In this document: piece by piece, positions 35,742 to 44,727 of the stretch
How the letters are laid out: each line of letters starts with the position of its first letter
Position numbering within the stretch: position 1 is the stretch's first letter
Virus record (IMG/VR): IMGVR_UViG_3300023116_008583
Span: 1 to 64,000 of that record
Source of the DNA: a virus
Strand: one strand, 5' to 3'
DNA: 64,000 nt
Notes under the pieces: generated by a model
Database searches by the model: none
Told to the model about the DNA's origin: nothing
Seen by the model: only the letters and a program-made list of their open reading frames with translations
Made by a program: the position numbers and the translations under genes

Positions 35742-38700
35742 GTGTCATTTAAGAATTTCAAAGTACCAAACCGATTCGTAGGCTTACACGGTCATTCAGG
35801 ATTCTCAACATACGATGGTTTAGGTTATCCAGCCGATCATATTGATTTTGTTCTTGAGAATCAAATGGACGCCTGGGGTCTCACAGATCACGGTCACGGA
35901 TCAGGTTTGGCTCACGCTCATAAGCACTTTGAGAAGATGAAAAAATCAGGTAGAAAATATCGACAAGTTTATGGTGTCGAGTTTTATTTTGTCGAAGATT
36001 TAGACGAGTGGAAGCGCCAATACGAGAACCACAAAGCTCGCATTAAAGCAGAGCGAGATGCAAAAAAAATCGAAGCCCTTGCTACCACAGACGTTAATGT
36101 TGACAATGAAGACGAACTTATGTCTGAAGGTCATACTATTGAGAACGAGGATGAGTCTAAGCAGGGTTCAAAGGGCAAGCCAGAATGGATGCGTCGATAC
36201 CACTTGGTTGTAACAGCTCGAGACCCAAAAGGATTAGCTAATCTATTCACGCTCGTCAAGCGAGGATATAAGGACGGTTTCTATCGTTTTCCTCGCATCG
36301 ACTTCAAGATGCTCAAGGAGTTTGGAGAAGGTCTCAACGTCTCTACGGCATGTGTAGGCGGAATATTCAGCGGCAGAACTTTTCAAGAGTTTCCTGACCT
36401 AACATTTGATGAGCTCGGCCCCGAATTGCTCGATGATCCAGTCAAGAAAGCACGCCTGATGAAAACACTTGGCAACCTTACTGACAGGTTTGTTGACGCT
36501 GTAGGTGAGGACAACTTCTTCTATGAGTTGCAATTCAACAAGCTTTCAGCTCAACATATGGTCAACAGAGCTTTGATCGAATTGCACGATCAGACTGGAA
36601 TCAACCTTATTACAACTTGTGACTCTCACTATCCCACTCCTAACAAATGGGAAGCTAGAGAGCTTTATAAGAAGCTCGGATGGATGGGTAAGGAGATGAC
36701 TCCTCTTCCTGAGTTTGATGACCTTAAGTGTGAGCTGTATCCCAAGAATGCCTCACAGGTCTGGGATGAGTTTGAGCTCGGCTGGAACAAGTATGATTTC
36801 TATAAAGGGCGTGAGGACATAGTCAAGGATAGTATCGAGAGGACCCACGACCAAGTCTGGGATCGCTATCAAGACATGTGGGTGGATTCAAAGGCTAAGC
36901 TGCCGAATTACGCTGTGCCTCAAAAGAGTCATCCCTGCTATCCTTCTGCTCCTGAAGAGACGCCCTTCCAGCAGTTGGCGCTCAAGGTAAAGAACGCAAT
37001 GATCAGTACGGGTCTTGCTTCTAAGCCTGAGTATGTTGCTCGAGTCAAGGAAGAACTGGACGATATCAAGTTTCTTGGCTTTGAGAATTACTTTTTGACT
37101 ATGCATGACGTGTTCCACCTCGCAGCTGAAAAGACGCTGTTCGGCCCCGCTCGAGGTTCAGGTGGCGGATCCCTTGTCAATTACTTGTTAGGCATTACTC
37201 AGGTTGATCCCATTCCATACGGATTGCTCTGGTCTCGATTCCTCGGCCGCCATCGTACTTCTTGGCCTGATATTGACTCTGATGCTGGCGACCGCGATGC
37301 GCTCATCGACGCAGCTAGAGAGCTTTTTGGTGAAGATGCAGTGATTCCTGTCTCTAACTTCAACACTCTTAAACTCAAGTCCATCGTTAAGGATGTTGCC
37401 AAGTTTTATGATGTTCCATTCCAAGAGGTGAATGCGCTTACAGGACCACTCCAATCTGAGGTTGAGCCTCATGCTCGAGATGCTAACACTGAGAAGTCTG
37501 TGTTCGTCCTCACCCATGAGGATTGCATGAAGTACTCCAAGAAGTACAAGGATTTCATGGAGAAGTACCCTGACGTTGAAAAGCACGTGAGTACACTATT
37601 CATGGAGCAGAGATCTATTGGTCGACACGCAGGTGGTGTCCTAATTGCCGATGAGCGTGAGCTTGAGCAGACAATGCCGTTAATCTCAGTGCGTGGTGAC
37701 TTACAGACTCCTTGGACTGAAGGCATGAACTTCCGTAACCTGGAAGATAACGGCTTTATTAAGTTTGACTTTCTTGGATTGACGCTGATGAAGGATGTGG
37801 AAAACTGCATTCGCAGAATCTTGATCAAGAACGGCAATCCCTCACCAACCTTTTTACAGATCAGAGATTTCTTTGATGAGCATCTTAACTGTCGCTACAT
37901 AGGGCAGGATGACCAAAAGGTTTGGGAAAACACATATCATAATGCATCATTTGCACCCGGCATCTTCCAATTTACTGCTCAAGGTGCCAGAAACTTCTGC
38001 CACCAAGCTAAGCCTCGAAACATTGAGGAGCTTGCTGCAATTACTGCTATTTACCGGCCTGGACCACTCAAGGCAAATGTTCACGTTAAATACGTGGAAG
38101 CCGGAAAAGATATCGAGAATATCCAGTATGCACATCCGATCATCGAGGAGGTCTTAGGGCCAACAAGAGGCTTCATTACTTTCCAAGAACAGTTTATGAC
38201 GCTTGCTGTTAAGCTTGCCGGATTCTCTCCAGGTGAATCAGATAAGATGCGCAAGACTCTTGTGAAGAAGTCTTTGGATACGATCGGTAAAAAAGGCTCT
38301 GAGCGTGACCAGCTTCGCAAGCAGTTCGTTGAAGGTGCAGAAAGGCTCCACGGCCTAGATCCAAAGGATATGAACGATCTCTTTGACAAGATCGAGTTCT
38401 TCTCTCTCTACGGATTTAATAAGTCACATGCTGTTGCTTACGCAATCGACAGCTACTACGCTGCGTGGCTATATACTTATCATCCCAGAGAGTGGATCGC
38501 TACTGTTCTCGAGTCTGAGAATAATTCGCCACAAGGGCTAGCAAAAGCTATTCGAGAATCCAAAGCGTTAGGCTATAAGTTTGCTCCAGCAGATGTAAAC
38601 TATTCAGGAGACGAGTGGACCTATAATAAAGAGTTGCAAGCTCTCATGCCTCCCCTTTCATCAATTAAAGGGCTTGGCGATAAAGCGATGGATGAAATAC

Positions 38701-39671
38701 TTTCTGCTCGTCCATTTAAGAACTTGAATGATCTTTTCTATGACAGTGAAGGTGAGTGGCGGCATTCTAAAGTGAACAAGACTTGCTTTGAAGCGCTATG
38801 TCAGATTGAAGCGCTCTCTTCTCTCGAGGAGTTCAAGGAAGGAAAACTCGATAATCATAGACAGCTCCTTCACATCATCTCAGAAAACTATGAAAAGATC
38901 AGGAAAGGTCGAACAGGAGAAGACAAGCTCCGTGAACGCCTAGTTCGAATCGGCGAGCAAATCAAAGATGAGTTCGACAAGATCTTGCGCGTTTACGAGA
39001 AGACTAAGATGTCCGATTTGCAAGAACAAGCGTATCAACATATCTTTAATTGCAGTATCGTTGACTGGTGCTACAGTGAGCATGCAGCAGATTTAGTCAA
39101 AGACATAGGGCATCCGAACCATAAGCGACAAGCTCAACTCGATAAATGCTTCGAAAGGCTTGCAAACTACTATGCCAGAAGAGATAAACTCGCAGACAGA
39201 ATAGAGTCACTATTCAATATTGACACTTCTATTCTAGGTGTCTCTCACATCAAGGATTGGTCAAGAGATGAAAAGATAGTCTTGTACCAACAAATAACGT
39301 CAGCTATTAATAACGCGCTGGTCTTTCCTGTAGAAGTTATGCGTAGAATTGAGAAAGCTGATGTTAAGTCTATATGTGAAATGGTGGGCGGAGATAAAGG
39401 TGTTGCCTGGGGTTGTGCAACTGAGATCATTAAAAAGAAGACCAAAAACGGCAAGGAATTTTACCGAATCAGAATGATGGACGACCAGAACAGGACAGCA
39501 TGGCTTCGTGTTTGGGGCAAGTTCTTTGATTGGGGTGAAGAGCGAGGTCAAAAGATCTATTATGAACCGCAACCCTTTTCCTACTGGCTTGTGGAAACCG
39601 AAGTAGATCCAAACTGGGGTGCATCTTCAGCCGCCTGGAAAATGAGAAAGATACCGCTTTATGATGATTAA
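35742..39671 (+). CDS. dnaE: DNA polymerase III alpha subunit (DnaE-type, family C)
   Basis: 1309 residues, GTG start. PHP domain first: HGHS at 16-19, LTDHGH at 47-52, and TCDSHYPTPN later, with a lysine- and acid-rich insert near 110-150. Then the palm: GPARGSGGGSLVNYLLGITQ, PDIDSD with D510 and D512, and the third acidic residue in FIKFDFLGL (D676). The fingers segment FITFQEQ and FNKSHAVAYA are also family marks. An HhH region and an OB-fold end (about 1215-1290) complete the layout. The PHP residues look intact, so proofreading in cis is possible. With a family A polymerase at 8835, the phage has two polymerase types. Longer than E. coli DnaE (1160) mainly because of inserts; no intein was seen. 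Confidence 0.93.
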   Translation: MSFKNFKVPNRFVGLHGHSGFSTYDGLGYPADHIDFVLENQMDAWGLTDHGHGSGLAHAHKHFEKMKKSGRKYRQVYGVEFYFVEDLDEWKRQYENHKARIKAERDAKKIEALATTDVNVDNEDELMSEGHTIENEDESKQGSKGKPEWMRRYHLVVTARDPKGLANLFTLVKRGYKDGFYRFPRIDFKMLKEFGEGLNVSTACVGGIFSGRTFQEFPDLTFDELGPELLDDPVKKARLMKTLGNLTDRFVDAVGEDNFFYELQFNKLSAQHMVNRALIELHDQTGINLITTCDSHYPTPNKWEARELYKKLGWMGKEMTPLPEFDDLKCELYPKNASQVWDEFELGWNKYDFYKGREDIVKDSIERTHDQVWDRYQDMWVDSKAKLPNYAVPQKSHPCYPSAPEETPFQQLALKVKNAMISTGLASKPEYVARVKEELDDIKFLGFENYFLTMHDVFHLAAEKTLFGPARGSGGGSLVNYLLGITQVDPIPYGLLWSRFLGRHRTSWPDIDSDAGDRDALIDAARELFGEDAVIPVSNFNTLKLKSIVKDVAKFYDVPFQEVNALTGPLQSEVEPHARDANTEKSVFVLTHEDCMKYSKKYKDFMEKYPDVEKHVSTLFMEQRSIGRHAGGVLIADERELEQTMPLISVRGDLQTPWTEGMNFRNLEDNGFIKFDFLGLTLMKDVENCIRRILIKNGNPSPTFLQIRDFFDEHLNCRYIGQDDQKVWENTYHNASFAPGIFQFTAQGARNFCHQAKPRNIEELAAITAIYRPGPLKANVHVKYVEAGKDIENIQYAHPIIEEVLGPTRGFITFQEQFMTLAVKLAGFSPGESDKMRKTLVKKSLDTIGKKGSERDQLRKQFVEGAERLHGLDPKDMNDLFDKIEFFSLYGFNKSHAVAYAIDSYYAAWLYTYHPREWIATVLESENNSPQGLAKAIRESKALGYKFAPADVNYSGDEWTYNKELQALMPPLSSIKGLGDKAMDEILSARPFKNLNDLFYDSEGEWRHSKVNKTCFEALCQIEALSSLEEFKEGKLDNHRQLLHIISENYEKIRKGRTGEDKLRERLVRIGEQIKDEFDKILRVYEKTKMSDLQEQAYQHIFNCSIVDWCYSEHAADLVKDIGHPNHKRQAQLDKCFERLANYYARRDKLADRIESLFNIDTSILGVSHIKDWSRDEKIVLYQQITSAINNALVFPVEVMRRIEKADVKSICEMVGGDKGVAWGCATEIIKKKTKNGKEFYRIRMMDDQNRTAWLRVWGKFFDWGEERGQKIYYEPQPFSYWLVETEVDPNWGASSAAWKMRKIPLYDD

Positions 39672-39855
39672 GCCAGGTGAACTAGTTCGAATAACAAAAA
39701 CCGCTGTACAAGATAGTAGGTTTTTGAACAAGGTTGGAGTGTTAATACGTGACGACGGAGTGGATGATTGTGGAATTCCAGAAGTATTCATTCTTGTTGA
39801 AAGTGATATAATATGCGTATATCCTGATGGATATGAGATTGTGGAGAAAAATTGA
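39661..39855 (+). CDS. Small hypothetical protein overlapping dnaE
   Basis: 64 residues. The ATG at 39661 (or the next at 39664) lies inside the dnaE end, an overlap of 11 or 8 bases. A compact, β-rich acidic product, possibly SH3-like (KPGELVRI near the start). No known role. Confidence 0.55.
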   Translation: MMIKPGELVRITKTAVQDSRFLNKVGVLIRDDGVDDCGIPEVFILVESDIICVYPDGYEIVEKN

Positions 39856-40763
39856 TAACCTTTCCCGTCAATAAAATCGTTTTAGAGGGTTGCGACCTCT
39901 CAGGAAAGACAACGCTTTACAACGAGATACACAAAAGGTCAGGGTTTAGGTGGAACATGGATGATAGATCCGGTGTTTCAATGTGTGTTTACGCTAACCT
40001 TTATAATCGGGATGATTTTTATCACCGAAATAATCTCCATTTGGAGATGTCGAACTTAAACAACCAGTTTGTTCTTCTGTACCCAGACATTCATACCATT
40101 CATGAAAGATTTTTAAGCAGAGGTGATGAAGCACAAGATATCTCTTCTTTGAGCGACCTTCACGTTCTTTTTGGAAAAGAGCTTGAAAGATATTGCATGC
40201 TACCTAATTTTCATATTTTCCAGACCGGAAAACCAGAAGAACAAGCACAAGAAGTTGTAAGAAGATGTCGGAGGCTTGAAAATATCTCCATAGACACAAT
40301 CGGAAATTATGTCAGAGAGTTTGCCAAATTTCAGCCTAACAGAGAATCCACTACAGTTCAATTTCACTTTTATGATGACGGGACCTTTGGCACAGTTAAC
40401 GAAGCAATTCTTTCAACTCCTGGTGAAGAAGAATACTACCAAAAGATCAGGCAGAACTTCCTTCAAAAGATTGAAAATGAGCTTAAGGGAAACAATCACT
40501 ACGGTAGAAAAGAGACGCCTGAATCTAGGCGGTTTGTGTTTGCAGGCGAAGAATGCATATCGTTCATTCAGGCAGTATTTAGAGATGATCTACTTGATGT
40601 GCACGCTGTGTTTAGATCTTCCGATACCGAGCACAAGACAGGAACAGACGTTCAGCTGATACACATGCTTGGAAGAGATGTATTTAGAATTCTTAATCTA
40701 GACCCGGCCCAACACAAGGCTAGATTTCGATTTAATGTTAATAGTGCACACGTGCTAATCTAG
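39852..40763 (+). CDS. Thymidylate-kinase-like / thymidylate-synthase-like fusion
   Basis: 303 residues from TTG, four-base overlap with the upstream gene. N-terminal half: P-loop GCDLSGKTT at 13-21 and the layout of thymidylate kinase. C-terminal half (about 170-303) resembles the thymidylate-synthase fold: AVFRSSDTEHKTGTDVQLIH with R255 and D258, then a closing FRFNVNSAHVLI (the NSxH region). No Pro-Cys catalytic motif is present, so methylation is unlikely. Could be a nucleotide-binding or base-modifying protein, or an inactive relic. The reading is from short motifs. Confidence 0.6.
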   Translation: MITFPVNKIVLEGCDLSGKTTLYNEIHKRSGFRWNMDDRSGVSMCVYANLYNRDDFYHRNNLHLEMSNLNNQFVLLYPDIHTIHERFLSRGDEAQDISSLSDLHVLFGKELERYCMLPNFHIFQTGKPEEQAQEVVRRCRRLENISIDTIGNYVREFAKFQPNRESTTVQFHFYDDGTFGTVNEAILSTPGEEEYYQKIRQNFLQKIENELKGNNHYGRKETPESRRFVFAGEECISFIQAVFRDDLLDVHAVFRSSDTEHKTGTDVQLIHMLGRDVFRILNLDPAQHKARFRFNVNSAHVLI

Positions 40764-40773
40764 GAAAAAAACA

Positions 40774-41214
40774 GTGTCAGACCCAAACCACCGAAGCTCA
40801 AAATATCCTCTCAGCACAATGTCTGCGCCTATAAAACCTACAGATATCACAAGACACAAAGCTGAAACGCTTAAGGTTACAAATCACTATGTAAAAAAAG
40901 AATACGATCGCCTTTATGAGCAAGCTGAGGTTCTCATGAAGCAGTTTAATGATCTAGACCGACGCGTTAAAATAACGACTATGATCGAATCGGTTCGTAG
41001 AAAATTTAAACCCGTCCCTGGGAACACGTATTGGCTTTATATGAGAGACCGCGGAGATTTATTTTTAAGCCTAATAGGAAAAGATGATTGGGCAGCAGGA
41101 ATACCGGGGCAGTACGTTGCGCAAGTCGAAAGACTGGGTGATAGTACTTGGGAAGTAATTGATACACATGAAGACTTTAAGTCATTTTGGGAAAAAATCA
41201 AGGGAGACGAGTAA
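40774..41214 (+). CDS. DUF2452-like protein
   Basis: 146 residues from GTG. Sequence such as APIKPTDITRHKAE, then a helical middle and a closing TYWLYMRDRGDLFLSLIG...W.AGIPG, resembles the DUF2452 family found in bacteria. Function of the family is not known. Ends directly before the epimerase gene. Confidence 0.5.
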   Translation: MSDPNHRSSKYPLSTMSAPIKPTDITRHKAETLKVTNHYVKKEYDRLYEQAEVLMKQFNDLDRRVKITTMIESVRRKFKPVPGNTYWLYMRDRGDLFLSLIGKDDWAAGIPGQYVAQVERLGDSTWEVIDTHEDFKSFWEKIKGDE

Positions 41215-42141
41215 ATGAGAAGAGCACTAGTTACAGGTGCAGCAGGATTTATAGGATCAAATCTGGTCAAAAGGCTCTTGGCAGAAGGCTGGGATGTTGT
41301 AGGCGTAGATGACCTTAGCTCGGGACACCTTGAGCTACTTGACGGTGTTAGAGGACTGCGGCTTGTTATAAACGATTTCGCCTGCAAATCGATAATCGAA
41401 TCCATTGAGTGTCAAGAATTTGATGTCGTCTTTCACTTGGCGGCAATTCCAAGAGTAAGTTTCTCAGTTGAGAATCCTGCGCTTACCACTGACGTCAATG
41501 TCGCGAGAACAGTCTGTCTTATGGAGGCATGCCGCGGAAACGTAGAGAGGTTTGTGTATTCATCTTCTTCGTCGGTTTATGGAGGAGCGGATACTCTTCC
41601 TACACCAGTGACATATCCCAGAGATCCTAAGTCTCCATACGCATGGCAGAAATCTTGCATAGAAGATCTTCTTAGAACTTTTGGAAACTTGTACGATTTT
41701 GACTCCGTGTGCCTAAGATATTTTAATGTCTTTGGTCCCAGTCAATATGGTGACTCTCCTTACTCGACTGCAATCTCTGCGTGGTGTCATGCTGTTAAAA
41801 ACGGAACGCCTCTTCGCAAAGATGGATCAGGAGAGCAAAGTAGAGATATGTGTTATGTCGATAATGTTGTAGATGTAAACATTCGTGCAGCAAATCACGA
41901 AGGAACATTTAGAGGTGAAGCTTTCAATGTGGCATGCGGCGATCGAACAAGCAATAACGAAATCCTCGATGCCTTTAAAGAGAGGTTCGGAGATTTACAA
42001 ATAGATGAGGCACCGTTTAGGCCTGGAGATGTTATGCACACTCAGGCAGACATTTCAGAAACTGAACGTGTATTTGGTTATAAACCACTTGTTCGTTTTT
42101 GGGAAGGCCTTGAGAAAACTTTTGACTGGTGGGACATTTAA
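41215..42141 (+). CDS. NAD-dependent nucleotide-sugar epimerase
   Basis: 308 residues. N-terminal VTGAAGFIGSNL Rossmann motif, SSSSSVYGG active-site Ser region and catalytic YAWQK. C-terminal region has RDMCYVDNVVDVN. Close in layout to UDP-glucose/UDP-GlcNAc 4-epimerases (GalE/WbpP). A second epimerase lies at 29957. Function in a phage may be surface-sugar or glycan alteration; inferred. Confidence 0.88.
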   Translation: MRRALVTGAAGFIGSNLVKRLLAEGWDVVGVDDLSSGHLELLDGVRGLRLVINDFACKSIIESIECQEFDVVFHLAAIPRVSFSVENPALTTDVNVARTVCLMEACRGNVERFVYSSSSSVYGGADTLPTPVTYPRDPKSPYAWQKSCIEDLLRTFGNLYDFDSVCLRYFNVFGPSQYGDSPYSTAISAWCHAVKNGTPLRKDGSGEQSRDMCYVDNVVDVNIRAANHEGTFRGEAFNVACGDRTSNNEILDAFKERFGDLQIDEAPFRPGDVMHTQADISETERVFGYKPLVRFWEGLEKTFDWWDI

Positions 42142-42189
42142 TAACGCAGGTGTAACAAGATACATATTTACAGCGTCTGGAGTAGTTTA

Positions 42190-44070
42190 ATGGGTGGTAT
42201 TGCATTTAAAGATAGTCAAGGAAGCTCATTAGCAAGCGGAGTTGAAAGACAATATGTGAAAGACACACTCGATGATCTCTTCACAAACCACTTAAAAGAT
42301 GCAGGAATTTCAGGATACGAGCCGGTTGGCTCTACGGGAAAGAAATCTATCGCTGGGGATCTTGATATCGCAGTTCAACCTGAACAGGAAGATGTCAAAC
42401 TAGCAAAAACTCAGATCTATAGAAATCTTGTTGGTTCGTTAGGCGCTGATAGAGTAAAGGTGATCGGTCCCAACCTCACAGTTTTATATCCAATAAAAGG
42501 TGATCCAGAAGAGCGAGATGCTCAGGTCGACTTAATGATTGCGCCAGATCTTGAGAGCGCAGGGTGGTTGATGGCAGGTGTCGGGGACGAAGGCATCAAA
42601 GGCATTTTTAGAAACGTGATGCTTGGGCATATTGCTGCAGAGAGAAGCAAAGAGCTTGGAACTCATGAGAAGTTAACTGTCGCCACCCCCGGCGGACTAG
42701 GCAGACTTTCTCTTGATCCTGCTCTTGATCCTGAGTTACCAAAAAACAAGCGAAAGTTTAAGCTAGTAGGCCCGAGAATCACTAGCCCGCAAGCAATATT
42801 GGACGGTTTAGGCATTCCAAGCAATCCATCAGAGACTGCAAGTTTTGAAGGACTGGTAAATGTTATGACTAAAGATCCTGAGTTAAAACAAATGCTTTCG
42901 ACGTTTAAAGATTATTTATCACAAAGAGTGACTAATGCACAACACCCACAATTTCAAAGAGTGCTAAGTCACGTGGAGTCAGTTATGAGTGAAGCTATGA
43001 TTAGAAGTGCAGTGAGAAAGATGCTAGAAATGAAGCAGAATCAACTGCAGGAAAAGATTGTAAAGATAGGTGAGGATGAGCTTTACGATCTCACAGATGA
43101 TAACCTCGAAGCTCTGAGATCATTTATACGATCCGAGCTCGGTGTAAGCGAATACGATCCTGACGCATCACGTCAGTCTTACATTGATTCGATTGACGCA
43201 GTGAGAGGTGACACTCAATTTTCTGATGCTATGGCAGGCTACCCTGATGAGTACAAAAAACTTGTTTTGGATTATCTCATGTCTGCTGAAGAAGGACCAG
43301 ATGAGATTGGTCCAATGCTATTTTCTCTCTCTGCAGGCAATTCATCCCTAGTAGATATCCCAGATCAGCTTTTAGATATTCTTCACTATAATGAAGGGCA
43401 AGGGCTTGGGCGAGGAGAGCTTTTAACTCCACTTCTTTACGACAAGTCTTCTTGGGTTGGCGGTGCATCCGCTACACACGACGTAGATATCGGAGATCAA
43501 GCCTGGGAAATTAAGCATCACAGGTCTTTCAACGAACCTTTCGTTTTCGGTGGCGGTGCAAAGTCTTTCTTTAGATCGCCTAATAATCTCGCTTCAGCAA
43601 TTAAAGCTGCTGGGTACGATATAGACCAGTTGCAAACAATGGGTAGAGACGAAAGCTTAAAGGCGATTGAGGACATTGTCACTAACTACAAGCCAGAGAT
43701 TGACGGTAAGGTTATAGACTCTTCTGCAAAGATGCTTCACTTGCTTGATCAAATTGCTAGAGAGCACGTTCTACCCAAGGGAGAGGCAGGCGTTCTTTTA
43801 TATCAGTCTAAGTCCGCTGCTGGATCACCTGCAAAAACTAGATTTGTTGACAAGGATGATCTTTACTTCTACGCTTTCGGTGGAAGAAAGACCGGTAGAT
43901 ATCTTCTATACGCACCTGAATCACCATCCCCCAGTCGAGAATCTATGGCACCTCCCGTTGTTGACGAAGAAGAACCAGCACAACCTGAAGAGGCTGAGCA
44001 GTCAGAAGAAAATCTGAATGAGTCAGCGCAAAATCGATGGCAGCTAATAGCGGGTATCAAAGATGTCTAA
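42190..44070 (+). CDS. Nucleotidyltransferase-nuclease fusion, virion-motif protein
   Basis: 626 residues. N-terminal domain is a Pol-β-type nucleotidyltransferase: EPVGSTGKKS, GDLDIAV with D57 and D59, and third Asp D114 (DAQVDLM). Residues ~268-290 carry an amphipathic helix (AMIRSAVRKMLEMKQ) like those in putative virion proteins here. A C-terminal domain has GLGRGELLTPLLY and HDVDIGDQAWEIKHH, with D431/D433 and E440-x-K442, a PD-(D/E)XK nuclease pattern. The end is acidic and Pro/Glu-rich. Unusual combination; a DNA- or RNA-modifying factor injected with the genome is one possibility. Not a family I can name. Confidence 0.6.
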   Translation: MGGIAFKDSQGSSLASGVERQYVKDTLDDLFTNHLKDAGISGYEPVGSTGKKSIAGDLDIAVQPEQEDVKLAKTQIYRNLVGSLGADRVKVIGPNLTVLYPIKGDPEERDAQVDLMIAPDLESAGWLMAGVGDEGIKGIFRNVMLGHIAAERSKELGTHEKLTVATPGGLGRLSLDPALDPELPKNKRKFKLVGPRITSPQAILDGLGIPSNPSETASFEGLVNVMTKDPELKQMLSTFKDYLSQRVTNAQHPQFQRVLSHVESVMSEAMIRSAVRKMLEMKQNQLQEKIVKIGEDELYDLTDDNLEALRSFIRSELGVSEYDPDASRQSYIDSIDAVRGDTQFSDAMAGYPDEYKKLVLDYLMSAEEGPDEIGPMLFSLSAGNSSLVDIPDQLLDILHYNEGQGLGRGELLTPLLYDKSSWVGGASATHDVDIGDQAWEIKHHRSFNEPFVFGGGAKSFFRSPNNLASAIKAAGYDIDQLQTMGRDESLKAIEDIVTNYKPEIDGKVIDSSAKMLHLLDQIAREHVLPKGEAGVLLYQSKSAAGSPAKTRFVDKDDLYFYAFGGRKTGRYLLYAPESPSPSRESMAPPVVDEEEPAQPEEAEQSEENLNESAQNRWQLIAGIKDV

Positions 44071-44659
44071 TATGAAGGTCTTGATGGAAGGGTGGAGAAC
44101 CTTTCTAAATGAGCAAGACGACGATCAGGGGCATTATTATCATTTATCACCTGTGAAATTTGAACAGTTCGCCCAGCAACTCAAACCTGCCCACATAGCG
44201 TCAGAGCCTGGATTTCACTTTGGAACCAAAAAGACTGCGCTAATAGTCGCAGACAAGCTCAAGAAAGAGGGCAGAGTAAAACCAGGTGACGTGGTTTATC
44301 TTTATAAAGTAAGCCTTAACATGACTAGCCCACTAAAGATGCTTGAGAATAGAATGGGATCTTGGGGTGTTGCATCTATTGTTAACGAGATGTTTGAGGG
44401 AGAAACTTCATTTTCACCGTCTGATGAACAAATTGATGATTTCTATGAAGATGTAGTCACAACACCTTCAGGCGAGAACTTAAAAGATTTAATGTTCGAA
44501 CCCGCTATAGAAGTAAAAGAATTCATTAGCTGGTTTAACGATCAAGGCTATGATTCAATCGAATATGATAACACATTTGAAGGTGGAGGAACATCTTACA
44601 TTGTGTTTAAGCCTGAACAAATCTCCATCGTTGATGTTGAAGAGTACGAAGTTTCTTAA
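44063..44659 (+). CDS. ADP-ribosyltransferase-like protein with N-terminal packaging motif
   Basis: 198 residues. Residues 4-17 (MKVLMEGWRTFLNE) resemble T4-type capsid-targeting N-termini. The remainder has an ART-like order seen in phage and toxin proteins: YYHLSPVKFEQF, then GFHFGTKKTALIVADKL, VVYLYKVSLNMTSPLKML, and a closing GYDSIEYDNTFEGG followed by YIVFKPEQI. The catalytic Glu cannot be placed with certainty. T4 carries the ART Alt in its head and injects it; this could be a counterpart. Overlaps the upstream gene by 8 bases. Confidence 0.55.
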   Translation: MSNMKVLMEGWRTFLNEQDDDQGHYYHLSPVKFEQFAQQLKPAHIASEPGFHFGTKKTALIVADKLKKEGRVKPGDVVYLYKVSLNMTSPLKMLENRMGSWGVASIVNEMFEGETSFSPSDEQIDDFYEDVVTTPSGENLKDLMFEPAIEVKEFISWFNDQGYDSIEYDNTFEGGGTSYIVFKPEQISIVDVEEYEVS

Positions 44660-44693
44660 TTTAAACATAATAAAAGAATAAAAAAACCTCGAA

Positions 44694-44704
44694 TGTGTTA
44701 TAAT
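44694..44704 (+). promoter_or_regulatory. Extended -10 promoter candidate, TGTGTTATAAT
   Basis: An extended -10 element (TG-T-TATAAT, -10 at 44699-44704) in a 68-base AT-rich gap before the IMPDH/GMP-reductase gene. A near copy of its core (GAATGTGTTAT) occurs in the gap before the short fibre gene, near 20706. Confidence 0.55.
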
Positions 44705-44727
44705 CATTTATATCACATGGAGAAATA

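Noticed and set aside
35742-39671. Possible intein in the long DnaE gene
   Set aside because: Core motifs run in normal order without a self-splicing block; extra length is explained by an acidic PHP insert and C-terminal extension.
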